DNA of 64,000 nt from Ursus arctos (taxonomy: Eukaryota; Chordata; Mammalia; Carnivora; Ursidae), in contig NW_026623089.1 in assembly GCF_023065955.2 (NCBI RefSeq), forward strand, positions 36,672,767 through 36,736,766. Direction: 5' to 3'. Under the pieces are notes generated by a model. The model searched no databases. It was not told where the DNA came from and saw nothing but the letters and a program-made list of their open reading frames with translations. Below are positions 33,644 to 46,259 of the stretch, piece by piece; the first letter of the stretch is position 1, and each line of letters starts with the position of its first letter. Made by a program: the position numbers and the translations under genes.

Positions 33644-33655
33644 AACACATTTTCT

Positions 33656-35404
33656 AAGGTAATGTTTTGGACCAAATGGTTATTAAGACTCTGGTGAAGA
33701 GGCACAGGACCGCGGGAAGATGGTTAAACAGTGGCATATTCTTTTTCATCCTGGCTTCCTGTCTGTTCCAGGCCCGGGCCTCTGATGTCAGCTTGGCATC
33801 CATCTGGAAGCTGGGAAGAGGTCCAGAGCCAGCTCTCTCGTGCCTGGATGCCCTTTCCTATAGTGTCCACTCACGTTTTTTTTTTCCTAAAAGAAATATC
33901 ATTCCCGTGGCCAGGTCTCTCACTCTCTGAATAGCTCTCACATTAGGTTGAATGTTTCTTGCTTTGCATTGGGAGCAGGGGGTCGTTGGAAGATGCAGAA
34001 GAGATGGCTATAGACTGGCCACTCAGCCCGAAGGGAGAGCCATGAGCTGCTAGAAGTTTGGAGGCATTAAACCTCTCAAGGTTCTGGGCCCTATTTTAAA
34101 GATAAGCGGGGGAGGGGGTGGATACTGCTGCAAGGAGAGAATGTGGAAGAAGACAGCTCCAAGGAGACTGAGCCCGAAGGCCATGCTTACCAACTCTGGA
34201 GGAGGACAGCACTGGCAGTCCTGAGTTTCCCAGACCCTGGCCACTAGTGGCACAGCGTGGGCCCTGAGAGCTGCCTGTGTGTAGACACTTCACATTTTCC
34301 TCGATGCATTTTAGATGACCCTAGAGCTTTGCTTTCCTCTGTCTACTGAGGCAAACGGGCAAGTTTGTCTATTTAGTATTTGTCTACTGTGTGTTGAAAG
34401 AGAGGTGGGGGTATAAGATTAGGAAACCTTTAAACAAAGCTTTAAGGAGTGCTATCTCAACATTGTTCAAAAGTGAACTGAGTTAGACTCCTGGTAATGT
34501 AAAAGTCTTGCCAGTTCCCATTACAACACATATTGCAACATGCTTCTCTTCTCGTAAGTGTCTCTTCAGGGTCACTCCAGTCCTGTCTGATCCTTCTCCC
34601 CCTTGACCTTCTGCCAGTGCCCAACTGTGAATCAGTAGAGCCGTCTGCTTTCCCCTTCTTGCTCACCTGCAGCTGAGGGCTGCTCAAGGAGACAGGAGGG
34701 TTATATTCTCCATTCAACGACCAGCGTGTGGTCTTTATGCTCCACTGCACATGGGACTCTGGCTGCAGCCACTTTCCTCCAAAATGGCCATTCTGCCCGT
34801 CACCTCACTCCTCATCTCCCCCATCTCAGCGGCTGCTCACACCTCCTGCTTTATGTTTGATGAGGGTTCCTTGAGCTTCCTGTCTCCAAGCCCATAGATC
34901 GGCTTCCCTGCTGTCCTCCCCGTTCTTAGGTCTCTAAGCAAAGGTGCCCCCCATCCAGGAATAATTCCTTCATCTCAGATCTGGATGTCTTGTCTTCTTT
35001 CTCTTAGATACTTCATTTCTTCCTGTATTTAACCCCTTGCTTTCCTGAGTCCTCAATTTTTTTCCTTCTTTGACTTCTTCTTCACAGATTATGGGCATGT
35101 TCAAGCTTAAAATACCAATAGCAGCAAAAAGGGGAGGAAACAAAATGCTCTTGCTCTGAAGCCTGTGTGAAAGCAGTTGCATTTTCTTTGTGAAGCTCTG
35201 GCAAGAGAACCTGGCATACATTGCTCCTCTTCCCATCTCTCCTTCAGTCATTCAATCGGCTTCTACTTCCCAAACCCCATGGGAACCAGGTGGGCATTCA
35301 TGCCTCAATTATCAAAGCAGTTGGGAGATTTTCAATCCATCTCCCACCTGTTCTTTTTCCAGAATCTGAAGGTTCAGCTTTGCCATTTTTCTCCAACAGT
35401 CCTG
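33656..35404. other. Repeat-poor sequence, no gene recognised
   Basis: No transposon I can name over 1.7 kb; open frames of 60-97 codons overlap on both strands. A CTCF-like look-alike at 34240 was checked and rejected. Confidence 0.45.
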
Positions 35405-35407
35405 GTG

Positions 35408-35645
35408 CTGCTTGGCATAGTGGAAAGAACTCATGCTTTGCAGTAATTTGAATCACAGCTTTGCTATGTGATAGCTGTGTGATTATGGACTAGTCACTTA
35501 ACATCTCTGAGACTTACTTTGCTCATCTACAAAATGGGGAAGGTAGCAACAATGGACAGTCTGTGGGAAGACCGATGCGGCGTTAGAGAGAAAGCTCTTG
35601 GCACGCGGAAAGCAGCCCACTGCTGATAGCTGTTAGTAATGTTTA
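35408..35645 (+). repeat. MIR SINE
   Basis: 'cttggcatagtggaaagaac', 'aatttgaatcacagctttgc', 'gtgtgattatggactagtca', 'cttaacatctctgagactta', 'catctacaaaatggggaagg'. Well preserved first two thirds. Confidence 0.85.
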
Positions 35646-38005
35646 CTAGTCCTCTCTCTCTCTCTTTCTAGATTGGAGGATGTTTGTTCTTCAGTAGTCT
35701 CTTCAAGCTATGTCTTCTTCTCTGCACCCGACTATATGTATCTTAATTCTACAAACTCTGTAGGAAAATGTGCTCCACAGAGCTCAGCTCTCTGCTAATT
35801 TATCAGATGCTCTTTCTGAGTAATTCAGACATCCTATGTTTTTTTTCCTACCGTGGACCCTATTCCCTGACTCCCCTAGGAGCAAAGCTTAGTAGAGTCC
35901 TGCATTGGATTGTCCTACAGGCACGGTCAAGACTGAACTCATTTCCTTTTCTGAAATCTGCTTCTTCCTATTCCCAGTTTCAATCAGATACCACCTTGGC
36001 TCCGGCTCCTCAGCCCTGACATTGTCAGGCTCAATGCCTCAACTCCTTCACCCCTGTTATGGAAGGTCTTTGGAATTCACTCTCCTTTAATAGGTCTTGT
36101 ATTATTCTCCTTTCTCTATTTATATTGTTACTTCCTTAGTTTAATTCTTTAAGATCTTGGCTTTTGCATGAGGCATTTCCTCTTTCTGAACTGCCTTTCT
36201 CTTTTTCTCTGCCCACAAATTCCTACCTGTTCTCCCTATCCCTGCTCATGGCCCTTCCTGGGCTTGCTGGTCACCCCCTGTGCTCAGTGTCTCCTTTGTC
36301 TCCACCTCACAAATCACTTAAGCCATTCAGGTCTTCAATGACCTCTGTACCCAGCATACATGCAGCATCCACAAGGGTTCATGGAATGAATGAATGTTTA
36401 GGAAAATACGCTCTGAGTAGTGAGTACATCTACCTCACATGATATTCAATAAAATAAAAATTTGATTCGCGGAGATAAAGGCAATCTCTATGGACTTTGA
36501 CCTGTGATATTAACATACATGGTAACATTGTCTGTCAAGGCTGAGAGGAAAGCTCTATTTTGATAAACTTCTTGGACCTCCAGTGATAGATTTGCCCGAA
36601 CATTTTGAATAAATGACACTCATGTACTGAAGTCCAATTCTTTTTGCTGGGAGAGAATCCCATGCAGCCAAAGTCCCTTTCTGGCAGGGTCATGCACAGT
36701 GAATGGCCAAGTTGTGATCTGGACACTATACTGTGATAGGGAAGTGGGTCCCTGGCCACTTAGAGCATGTGATATGAATTTCAGGGCCCTTCATCAAGTC
36801 TTATCAAAGACAGGTTTTAATCTTGGGCCTCTCCTGGGTTTTCTCCTGCTGTGTACATTCCCAGGTCATCCTTCCACCTCCACTGGATCTCTTCTCCCAA
36901 CCCCAGTCTGCTTTGGCCTCCATGCTCCGGAGACCTCTTCTTTTTCAAACATCCTTTCAACCTGTGGGATTCTTTCTGCCAGCTGAATGGTTAATGAAAG
37001 CGTTGGTTTTGGAACAGTCAGCCCTCTGATGATAAGCAGAGCGTCTGGGACAAGCATGCATGGCTGACTCTGACCTGGGACCGGATACTCCTGGGTCCCC
37101 AAGACTTGCCTTTCACCTCTGCTCCTCTCATTAGCTCTCCTCAGCGCCCCTCAGGCACTCTGGGTTTTACCCATGGCTCCTTCTTCGTGATTTTAAACAG
37201 TAAAAAAGCATGGACGGAGGAGGATTATTGTAAAGAAGGTGTAATAAATACCCTGACTATGGTCCCATTGAACTCCTTCATTCCCCAAAGGAAATGATTT
37301 GATCACAATATAAGGATATGGTTACTGCTAAATGCCAATGGAGTTTCAGGGAAATCAACATGGCAGTAAGTGTGTGTATGAAGAACTCCCAGTGACTGAA
37401 ATCCAAGCAGGAAGCAAGGAGATTAGAAGAGGGCTTGCTCTAAGTAAAGGCATGGTCCCGCCAAAGCAGAACCACCAGTCTGCTATTTGAAAAAAGAGTT
37501 AAAACCAGAGTGGGTTTTGGTTTCTCCCAACCCACACGCATATCCTAGAATAGCTCACACATGCATTCTGGATATCCACAGCAGCCTGTCTTCCTCACTT
37601 TGGGTCCCCCCCGCTGCCCCGCCGGGTTTAATGGTTCTTTAGCTGAGAATAGAAGGGTGATAAAGGAGAATTGCATTCCCCAATTTTTTTCCCCTGCTGG
37701 TAGGATTTTCCCACTAGGATAAGTGGACTACTCTTTATCTCTTTAGAATTAATTTCTGGGCGTTTTCTCTCTTCTATTTCTGTACATGGCATTGTCTTGG
37801 AAGACTTTTTGACCCCTTGCAGTCACTCTGCCAGTCTGAGAGAAGCTCTGATCCTGTCTGTAGGCCTCACTTTTGCAGCTCAGTGGCTTCAACCACACTC
37901 TCAGATGTCTCCACTTTAACTCGGTTCAGAGCCCTTTCCACACCACCACTGGAATGCCCTCTTGTACGACACATACCAGGGGTACTATTCTCCAATTCTT
38001 GTCCT
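35646..38005. other. Unique sequence, no gene recognised
   Basis: No confident transposon over 2.3 kb, although pyrimidine-rich parts near 36170-36400 may be very old LINE sequence ending in 'ggaatgaatgaatgttt'. Open frames up to 95 codons show no motif. Confidence 0.4.
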
Positions 38006-38009
38006 TCAC

Positions 38010-38265
38010 TGACTTTCTTTTGCCTATGAAATAGCACTGAGACTTCTGAGCACGGAGTTCAAGGACTTCCACCATCTGTTACAAACTACCTACACTTCAG
38101 TCCCTGCCTCTGAGAATGTTCTTGTTTTCCCGCCTTCCCATCTGAAGTCCGCCCATCTTCAAGTCCCGCTTCCTCTATGAAACACTCTGACCTCCTCACA
38201 CTGGCCTGTTCTAGAATTCTTTATGGGTGTGCTTTAGCCCTTGCAGCAGTGGGAGGCCTCAACAG
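38010..38265 (+). repeat. Possible L2 fragment
   Basis: 'ctgagacttctgagcacgga', 'gttcaaggacttccaccatc' and 'cctctatgaaacactctgac' follow the order of the L2 ORF end, with strong divergence. Confidence 0.4.
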
Positions 38266-38322
38266 CAGGTTCTGCTGCATCTTATTAATTTTTAATTTCC
38301 CTGCGGCAGCTAGCACAGGGCC

Positions 38323-38381
38323 GTGTGTGTGTGTGTGTGTGTGTGAGTGTGAGTGAGTGTGTGAGTGAGTGTACGTGCACG
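38323..38381. repeat. (GT)n microsatellite
   Basis: Eleven or so perfect GT units followed by GTGA-interrupted repeats and 'gtacgtgcacgc', an alternating purine-pyrimidine stretch. Confidence 0.95.
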
Positions 38382-41300
38382 CACAGACATATGATTCTCT
38401 AGGCTCAGTCTTTAAAGTTTTGAAGAAAATTAGTTCTGACTCATCAGGTTATTCCAAATAAATTGAAAGGATCTCACCGTGCTTTTCTACCATCTAGGAA
38501 ATATTTCCAAAGGAAAAACAATATCATTCACACTTAAACTCTTGCCATTTACAATAGAGGGGAGGTTTCTGATAAAGTTTAATGATAATTGACTTGAGGA
38601 AAGGAATCTATTATGTTGATAAAATTACATTAAGCTGAGAAAATTTTGGTTTGATGTATTTTGAATTTAAACATCTAGAAATAAAGATGTGCAAAAAATT
38701 CCATGCTAATTCTGCATTATGGGGTGGATATCTTACATGACTTCATTGATCTATTATTATTTAGTTAAAAAGCACATCTTTTAGAATGTGACTCTTATCA
38801 TGTGTCATGTTCTAAAATAGAAAGGGAGAAATGTTCCCACACAGAGAGGTCCCCCACAGGCCAAGCGGGAGGCTCTCCTTGCCTGCCTGTGTGGTGTCTG
38901 CATTCTCCCAGTTGGGCACCCCCACCCTTCTCCACTTGCCCTGTGGCTGCAGGGGGACCTGGCTGCTGGAGGCCCTCGCTGGTGTGACCAGCCAACCTCT
39001 GAAATGACCAACTGTCACTCTTCGGGAGAAGCACTTTGTGTTCTGTTTCAGGGCTCTCAGGAGCCAGCCCTCATTCTAGCAACTGCCCTTTTGCTTTCAT
39101 TGCATTGGTTTCTCCCGTCAAAAGAATTTCTCCAATGCCTGAAAACCCCCAATTTCACCTCCAGCGTACATAGCTGCTGCCATCTGAGAGGTTTCAATGT
39201 CCCTGTGAAATGTGATAATAAGATTTGAGTTTAATAGAGTCAGTCTTCTAGACGTGACTTTATCTATGTTAATCAGCACTCTACTCCAGCTAGCTGCCCT
39301 CAGGACTCCAGCAAAGTCAGCGCCTCCTCTCCCCAGCTCCTGGCCCACATCTCAGCTCCCCTGTTTGTGGTGACTTACCCTCCCCCTGAAGCGGGGAAGG
39401 GAGAGCATGGCCACAGACGACCAGGCTCACGTCATCCACGTTAGCAAATCTGGAGGAAAGCGTGTCTCTTTCCTGAGTCTCAACGCAAAGCTTCAGAGCA
39501 AGACTTGGACTGGCCAGGCTGGGGCCCCGGAATCAGTCGGTCACTGAGCCCTGTGCCCTGAGGAGGGGTTCAGTTGCATACCCTCTGTGGCTCTTCCTCA
39601 AGGAATACAGGTGTCCTTATCAAACAGGAAGAGAGTAGGGCTGTGGGGCAGAGAACGAAAACAAATGCACCCTTACCAGCTACATGTTACAAAATGTGTT
39701 TCTCAAAATCATGATATTCAGTTTTTAAAATAAACATTGTGTAGAATTATTGACTTTAAAATGCAGGATACTGGGAAACTGGAGGTTACCAAACAATGTT
39801 TCTCCACCTGGACAGAGTTGGGCCACCCCAGGCTCCCTGTGCACATCTTAATGATGGGTGCTCTTCAGGGAAGGGATCAGACGCTGAGATAGTGTTTGCA
39901 CTAAGTATTCTTCAGAGCTGGGTAAGAGAGGAGGTGGCAACCCACAAGGCCTTGTTTTCTGTGGCGCTCAACAAACTCTTTGGGGATTATTATTTTGCTA
40001 CTTAGGGCCTGAGGATTATGCAAAAGACTCTGCCCAGAAAGATCTCTGTGAGATTTTGTGAAGACTCTGGCCCTTCCCCTCCCACCATATGCTACTCCCA
40101 GAGTTCTGCAAGGCCTCAGCACCAGAGGTCAGCCCTGAAGTCAGTGGAGAAGCCCTGGTGCGTTTACTTCCAAGTGGGGTGCATATGTTGTTTTTGTAGT
40201 GTGTTTGCATGTGCAAAAATGGAGGTTTTGTGTCTGGATTGATTGTATGCAATTGTTTTTTTGGGGTTTGCATTTGTGTGTGTGTCTGTGGGTCTCTGGT
40301 GCTTGTGTGTACATGTATGAGTGGATGTAAGAGCTGAATTAGTGTTTATGTTTAGACTGTGTTTGTGAGTGTATCTGAAGAGCTGGAGAAATGACATTCC
40401 TTTACTTACATTTACTAATTTTGTCCTTAATGTCCTTAATTTATGAATCTGCCAGCTGCCGTCCTTCCTGCTCCCCCCCAGCATGCAGGAGGCAATTTGG
40501 TCCAGCTGTCTTGCTGGAATGTGCTCTGCTCTTCTTGAGCATGCTTTATTATTTTTATTATTAGAGCTTTTGGAAGGTCTTGTGAGAGAGGTGCTGAGGT
40601 TCATCGCAGATTATTTTTAATAACAGAATTCTAGAGGGAAACGGAGAACTGTGTTTTATTGGCAAGCTGTCTTCTCCATCTTTAAGTAAACAAGACTCCA
40701 CTCTACATTATTTAATGTGTCATTTTTTCCTCCCCCTTTTAATCATCTTCCAGATGGACTCATGATGTCTGAACCGACGGGCATAGAGCCCTCTCTGTGA
40801 GCACGTGTGCTTGGGGTCCCTGTGGGAGAGGGTACATCCCGCCCAGCACCTCTAGTTTCCAAATCTGCCATGACCCAGGGCCTCTGTGGTCTCCATTTAG
40901 AGCAGCCGGCACTGCAGGGTTCCCACTCTGGCCTGAGCTGGTCATGTGTAAAGTGTGGGAAGAATCAGAACCTGGGTCGTGGAGGGCACCCTATTATCTA
41001 GAGCAACTTCTGCTATGCTCTGATGTGGCATCCTGCTCCAAACTACCACTTGGAGTGCCCACTAAGGGGCACCTGCTTGATTGCAGGCATTGTGCTGAGC
41101 CTCTGTGTGTGTGTGTGCACGTTCGTGTGCATAAATGAATCCAAGCTGAGATCCCCTACTGCCCCTTGAAAGTGTTGATACGTTGATGTAATTGGCCCAT
41201 ATCTCAACTCTTCAGACTGCAGGAGAGACCTGGCTGCATCTGTGAGGCTTGCTGCCCTCTGGAGCCACAGCCCTGCGTCTGTGACAGCTTTTCTGATCTG

Positions 41301-41940
41301 CAGAGGTCATGGGCAGGGAGGCCCGTTTGCCACTGGTTTCTGCAGGTCCATGGGCAGCAAGCCCCTGGAGATTTTGGTCTTGTACCGAGGGTGTGGAGCC
41401 ACTTGCCGGATGCTGGCCCCTCAGGCTTGCCTGCTCCCCCTTCAGCCCCTCCTTCTCACTGCCATCGCTGCCCAACCTGCCTTCCAAACCTCAGACCTCC
41501 ACCTTCCAACCCCAGACACTCAGCTTTTACCCTTCATGGGCTTAATATGAAGTTTTTTCTCAATAACTAGAGAGGAATTTTGAGTAACACATTGCTCAGC
41601 CGAACTGCGGATATAAAGCCCTCAGCCAGGGAGGAGTTTGTTTTCGGGCTATTTTGTAGGATGCGTGACTCTGAAGAGAAAGCGCTTATGGTCAGTCCTT
41701 CCAGGAAACCGTTCTCTCAAAAATTCCAGGAATCCAGGAGCTACCAGTGAGGAGTTCAATGTACCTGTTTCTCCAAAGCCTCTCTTTCCCTCCTTCCCCT
41801 TCCTCACACTTCCTTTTTTTCTCCTTATCATAAAAACATTAAAGCGTGTTCCCTGTGCCCTGACAAACTCATGAGACCAGATCACACAGTAAGAGGGAGA
41901 GATTGTAAACCACTCACACTTCAGCCACCCTCAAAATTCT
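38382..41940. other. Long repeat-poor region, no gene recognised
   Basis: About 3.5 kb with no recognised transposon. It holds a GT-rich patch (40265-40375), a short (GT)n at 41102-41118 and several overlapping open frames up to 146 codons (40164-40604, minus, which includes the complement of the GT-rich patch). None has a recognisable domain. This is the best place in the window to look for conserved noncoding elements or exons by cross-species alignment. Confidence 0.45.
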
Positions 41941-41944
41941 CGAG

Positions 41945-42245
41945 TGTCCAGGTGCCAGGAACAGTGCTAAGTGCCCAGTGACTGTGGCTGCCGTCGAGGG
42001 GGTGGTGGGTGTCTGTGGGAGGGTCGGTATGTGCACAAATGAGCATAAGGGAAAGTATGGAATGTGCCAGGAAACGATAGGCTGGAGGAGATCCCTCCTA
42101 GCTGAGGCTCAGGCACGGCTCTCTGAAGAAGGTGGAATTTAAGCTGTCCTGGAAGGCTGGGTGGGATTTGGGCAGAAGTCTGGGGAAAGAGAAGGGTGGC
42201 CAATGGTGGTACAGCAGGCAGCAATGCAGGCCAAGTGCTAATGGG
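41945..42245 (+). repeat. Fragment of the same ancient repeat as at 31.2 kb
   Basis: 'ccaggtgccaggaacagtgc', 'tctctgaagaaggtggaatt' and 'taagctgtcctggaaggctg' match the 5' part of the family. Confidence 0.5.
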
Positions 42246-44815
42246 AAAAGTAACCGCTTTTATAGTAACTGGAGGGTGGCAAGGAGAGAATCCTGAGCGG
42301 CCGCTGGAAAGCTGCTGTGCTTTTGCAAAGCCTACGGTCCTGCCCAGGTGTGTGCTCAGTCCAACGACTTACTTAATGTTAAATATTTCTAATAATATTA
42401 ATATCAGGGACATTATCTAATCCTATTCATATTTTTTTCTATATTTCTACTTCAAGCTTCCTTCCCCTCATTTTTCTCCCTAACAAAATACTTTTGATAG
42501 ATGGGACAAATGCATGGTTTTAAAAAAAGTAAGATGAGAGGCTTTTCTTCCTTTCTTTTATTATGGGTCAGGACTTCTGTCTCGGAGCTTCTGCGGTGTC
42601 TTACACCATAGGGAGTTCCGGCGTTTATCTGGTGTGTGTCTGTGGCCTGTGGCCGGGCTGCTCAGAGGAGGGGAATGTGAAGCACACAAGGTGTGTGTTT
42701 GCACATGATCCCACCTCCACCTCCTGGCCACATCTTCACCTTTCACCCATTTCTTGAGATGGAGATGGTCAGAGCTCCCAGAAGTCTGTCTGGTAGCTTC
42801 GGGCCTGATAGTTAACCTCCCTCTAATGCATGGAATGTGCTATAAAAGAACTGCTTGCAGTTGCAAATGCTTTCCGGAAAGAATAATTCTTTCTTGGGGC
42901 ATTTATGAAATCCCTCTGCTGACTGCTACCTGAGGTGGGGTGGGGAAGGGTTTGGGAACCCTCTGAACTCTGACAGTCACTGTCCCCTGTGGGCCAGGGT
43001 CCTGGAGAGCTGGCTGCTTTCGGTGGGTGGAATTTTTGCTTGCACCTCTCCACGAGTAGAATGTGGCTTGGGAGCAGTTTTCTTCCAAGGATTCTTCCAG
43101 GGCAGAGGAGGTTGGACAGAGCAGGAGTGACTGGGCATGTGTGGTGGGACCTGGGAGCCTGGATGCACTTCTCAGAGCGAGAGGCTGTTCCAGAGTGCTT
43201 TGATGGCACCCTTGTTTTGGGCCTCCCTCAGCTTTCCTTGCTTGTTTTCCCTAGTGACCTGGGCAAGGGAAATGGAGAGACTTATCCTCACCCTCCTCTG
43301 GCCCTGCTGCCTTCAGCCCTACTAAGGCAGAGGAAGGTACGGTCTTCAGAACCCTGCCTCTCCTGCCACGGCTGCCCCCAGACACCGCCGTGTGCTCTCT
43401 TTGGCTTGCGCTTGCTCAGTAAACACATGTGGTGTGTGTGTGTGCTGACCTGGGGCCTGGACATCTGGAAGCCATGTTTTGTGAAAACAAGAGGAGTCTT
43501 AGGGTTCACATGACCCCAGTCTGAAAGTCTTGCAGTAGAAGGAGGAGGAGCCTTGGTAAGAACTAGGAGCGTCTGGAACAGGCCTGATGGAAGCAAGGGT
43601 TGCGGTGCTGCTGAGAATGGGAGCCTCGGGGTCCCTGTATGCTAAGGAGCTCCCTAAGGGTTGGAGCCTCAGATGTGGAGATGTTGCAGAGGGGCCTGGG
43701 GGCTTGGCTACAGAGGCTGGGTCTCACATCCTGCAGCCCTGAGGCCTACACAGCAGGTCAGTGGCACTCCCAAGCTCAGCTTTTGCCAAGTCTTCTGCAG
43801 GAAGATGCAAGACCTCAGAATCCCCGATGGGGATTCTGTCAGCCCTGGGCCCCTGACTCCCTCGGCTGGCCTTTTCTGGGCAGCCTCCTGTCTGTACTGG
43901 ACTCGTCTCCTGCCTTCTGTGAGCATGGTGTCTGTACTTTAGTTGCTTTCGGCCATTCCTCCTCTCTTGTGACCCATTACATCCCAAACCCTGACCTAAA
44001 TCCTAGCCAGGTTCAGGTTGGCTTCTGGTTCCAAATGTCTCAGCTCAAACCAAATTTACCGAGAAATTTTCCTCACTGGGAGCTTACTGTGTGCCAGCTT
44101 CTGGGCTCTGTGTTATGGGGATGTCAAAGAGAAGGAGGCTAGCTGTGACCTGAGGCTAGCTGTGACCCACTAATCTCTCTTCCAACTTGTCCTTAAAATA
44201 CACATGAAAGTACAGAAAATGACCAGAAAACAACACAAAAAAGCCACAGGAACACTGTCAACAATTGTTAGCCTTGGGAGGGATTTCTATTATCTTCAGC
44301 AACAATGAGACAGATTCAGAAGTACAATTGATGACATTTTCATTGTTAGTGGCTCAGTTGGCCAGAGGTAGGTGAGAAGAGGCCTTGGTGGCCCCTCCCC
44401 CAAGATCTAAAGAAGCTGTGAACCCAGCAGAATATTGAATAGCACTCTGCCTCCCTGCCTCCCTGCCCATTGCAATCTGGGGGAGGTGAGAGCGCAGGCA
44501 TGAACATGTCATAACAAATCCTGAAAGGTGTGGTCACCAAAGGATCAATGCTGCAGGTCAGGCTGAGGGAGGAAGAGCACTGTTCTGTCTCTGTGCATTG
44601 TATCCGCTGGAAGAAAACCAGCCCCCTCCCCATCTTTATGAGGGCATAAATTGCCCCTCAGTGTGTCAGAGAATCTGACCATGATCAGCCCACCAGATGA
44701 GTGCCAGCCACCCAACCAATGACATTGGGACAGGGGCATGAACCGACTTTGCTTCCTGGCTTCGGCTCTGCAGGGGGTATTCTCCAGGGGACAAGGGGAT
44801 CAGGAGATGGTCAAA
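42246..44815. other. Repeat-poor sequence with many overlapping open frames
   Basis: GC-rich stretches yield open frames up to 174 codons (42989-43513, +) and 167 codons (43639-44142, +), overlapped by frames of 72-128 codons on the other strand. No domains, signal peptide pattern or splice arrangement can be defended. An 18-bp-period tandem duplication lies at 44135-44168. Confidence 0.45.
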
Positions 44816-44819
44816 AATG

Positions 44820-45845
44820 GTAAAACTGTGACGCATATCTTCCGTCAAGAAGATCTTTACAGAGGATGAATATACAAAAAAATTGAATCACCAGAGAACC
44901 AATGAAAAAGTTCTCAACTGAATACACAGACGACATTTGAAAACACAACTTTCGAAAACTTCTTTTTAGAAGGAAATAAAAAATAATTTGAAGATCAACA
45001 TTTCGTGATCTTAGTGAGCTTCGAGAAAATGTGAGATTATTAAAAGAGATCAGGAGGATGAAAAAGCAACAGGCTGAGATATGAGCTCAGATCAGGAAAA
45101 TAATTCAAAGAAACATACATGTGACAGCAGATCTAAAATCTCTCAGTGGCAGTAAAGGGAGGAACTGATGATGTACTGTATGGTGACTAACATATCATAA
45201 TAATAAAAAAAAAGGGAGGAACTGAACCAGCAGAAAAATGCTGTGATATTGAGGACAAACTTCAATTGCTCTCCTAGAATTCCCTGAAAAAGGACAAAGG
45301 TATGAAACTAATAGTACGAAATATAATAGTTACAGAGCCGAATAAAAGGAGAATCAGTCTTTGAATAATATGGCTCTTGTGAGGAAGAAACCAAAACAAG
45401 TAGAAAGAAGCAATATCCAAAGATACAATGTTTGACCTGGGAAAATCTACTTGGTTCGTAGACTTACTTAAATAATGATATTTAAGGTCAATGTGCTACA
45501 AAAGACTAAAACCCAACCAAGCAGATACAGCCTAATAATTTAACCAGTGATGTAGAGGTAGGTATAAAAGTATTCACTCCGTGAGTACATGGTACTCAGA
45601 AAAGGAACAAAACACCCATCAGGATAATGTAGGATTATTCATTCACAGCAGTTAAGTTTTGGAAGACAATGGGGCAACATCTAAGTTTTCAGAGAAATTG
45701 TGTTTATAATCCCCAAGTTGACTTTTATATGTTAAGACAAAAACATTTTTGTATGCAAGGGTTCTGACAGTATGCTAAACCTTCTACTATTAGAACTGAG
45801 AAAAGAAATCAAACATAAGAACTCTGAGGTGGAGAGTCAATTGAC
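44820..45845 (+). repeat. HAL1-like (half-L1) element, degraded
   Basis: ORF1-type coding text ('cagatcaggaaaataattca', 'cctagaattccctgaaaaag') is followed near 45655-45745 by 'tttggaagacaatggggcaa' and 'caagttgacttttatatgtt', an order I know from HAL1. No open frame remains. A 42-bp L1 scrap sits at 45169-45210. Confidence 0.65.
45169..45210 (+). mobile_element. Ultra-short L1 3'-end insertion
   Basis: 'gatgtactgtatggtgacta' and 'acatatcataataat' plus a short A-run are the last bases of the carnivore L1 3' end. Both sides carry the perfect 15-bp duplication aaagggaggaactga (45154-45168 and 45211-45225), so this is a complete, extremely 5'-truncated retrotransposition event. Confidence 0.85.
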
Positions 45846-45885
45846 AAATGTCTGTGTGTTGTCAATTTGAATGGCAGAACCAGAG

Positions 45886-46075
45886 GGGCACCTGGGTGGC
45901 TCAGTCGTTAAGCGTCTGCCTTCGGCTCAGGGTGTGATCCCGGTGTTCTGGGATCGAGCCCCGCATCAGGCTCCTCCGCTGGGAGCCTGCTTCTTCCTCT
46001 CCCACTCCCCCTGCTTGTGTTCCCTCTCTCGCTGGCTGTCTCTCTCTGTCAAAAAAAAAAAAAAAAAAAAAAAAA
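45886..46075 (+). mobile_element. Young Can-SINE with perfect duplication and pure poly(A)
   Basis: Full head 'gggcacctgggtggctcagt', 'gttctgggatcgagccccgc', 'cgctggctgtctctctctgt', then 25 uninterrupted A (46051-46075) with no AATAAA-type tail. The duplication gaatggcagaaccagag is perfect over 17 bp (45869-45885 and 46076-46092). These are the marks of the most recent insertion in the window. Confidence 0.97.
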
Positions 46076-46259
46076 GAATGGCAGAACCAGAGATCAGAAG
46101 CAAGGCTAAAGATACATAGTGAACAAAAGCTTTCACTTCATGACAATGACATGGCTTGAATTCCTGATGGATACCTGCGGACTGAGAAGTCTTTGAGCTG
46201 GCATGGTTTAGAAGCCAGAATGAAGACAAAGGGATTCCTGCTTTTATGAGGTACACATT

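Noticed and set aside
34240..34256. ccactagtggcac as a CTCF site
   Set aside because: Spacing is one base short of the core CCASYAGRKGGC, so it is only a palindromic look-alike.
42989..44142. Long plus-strand open frames (174 and 167 codons)
   Set aside because: GC-rich region with frames also open on the minus strand; sequence looks like random translation (Trp/Cys/Leu-rich), with no motif.
44690..44705. ccaccagatgagtg as a CTCF site
   Set aside because: The GGC triplet is replaced by GAG; the mismatch is at invariant positions.
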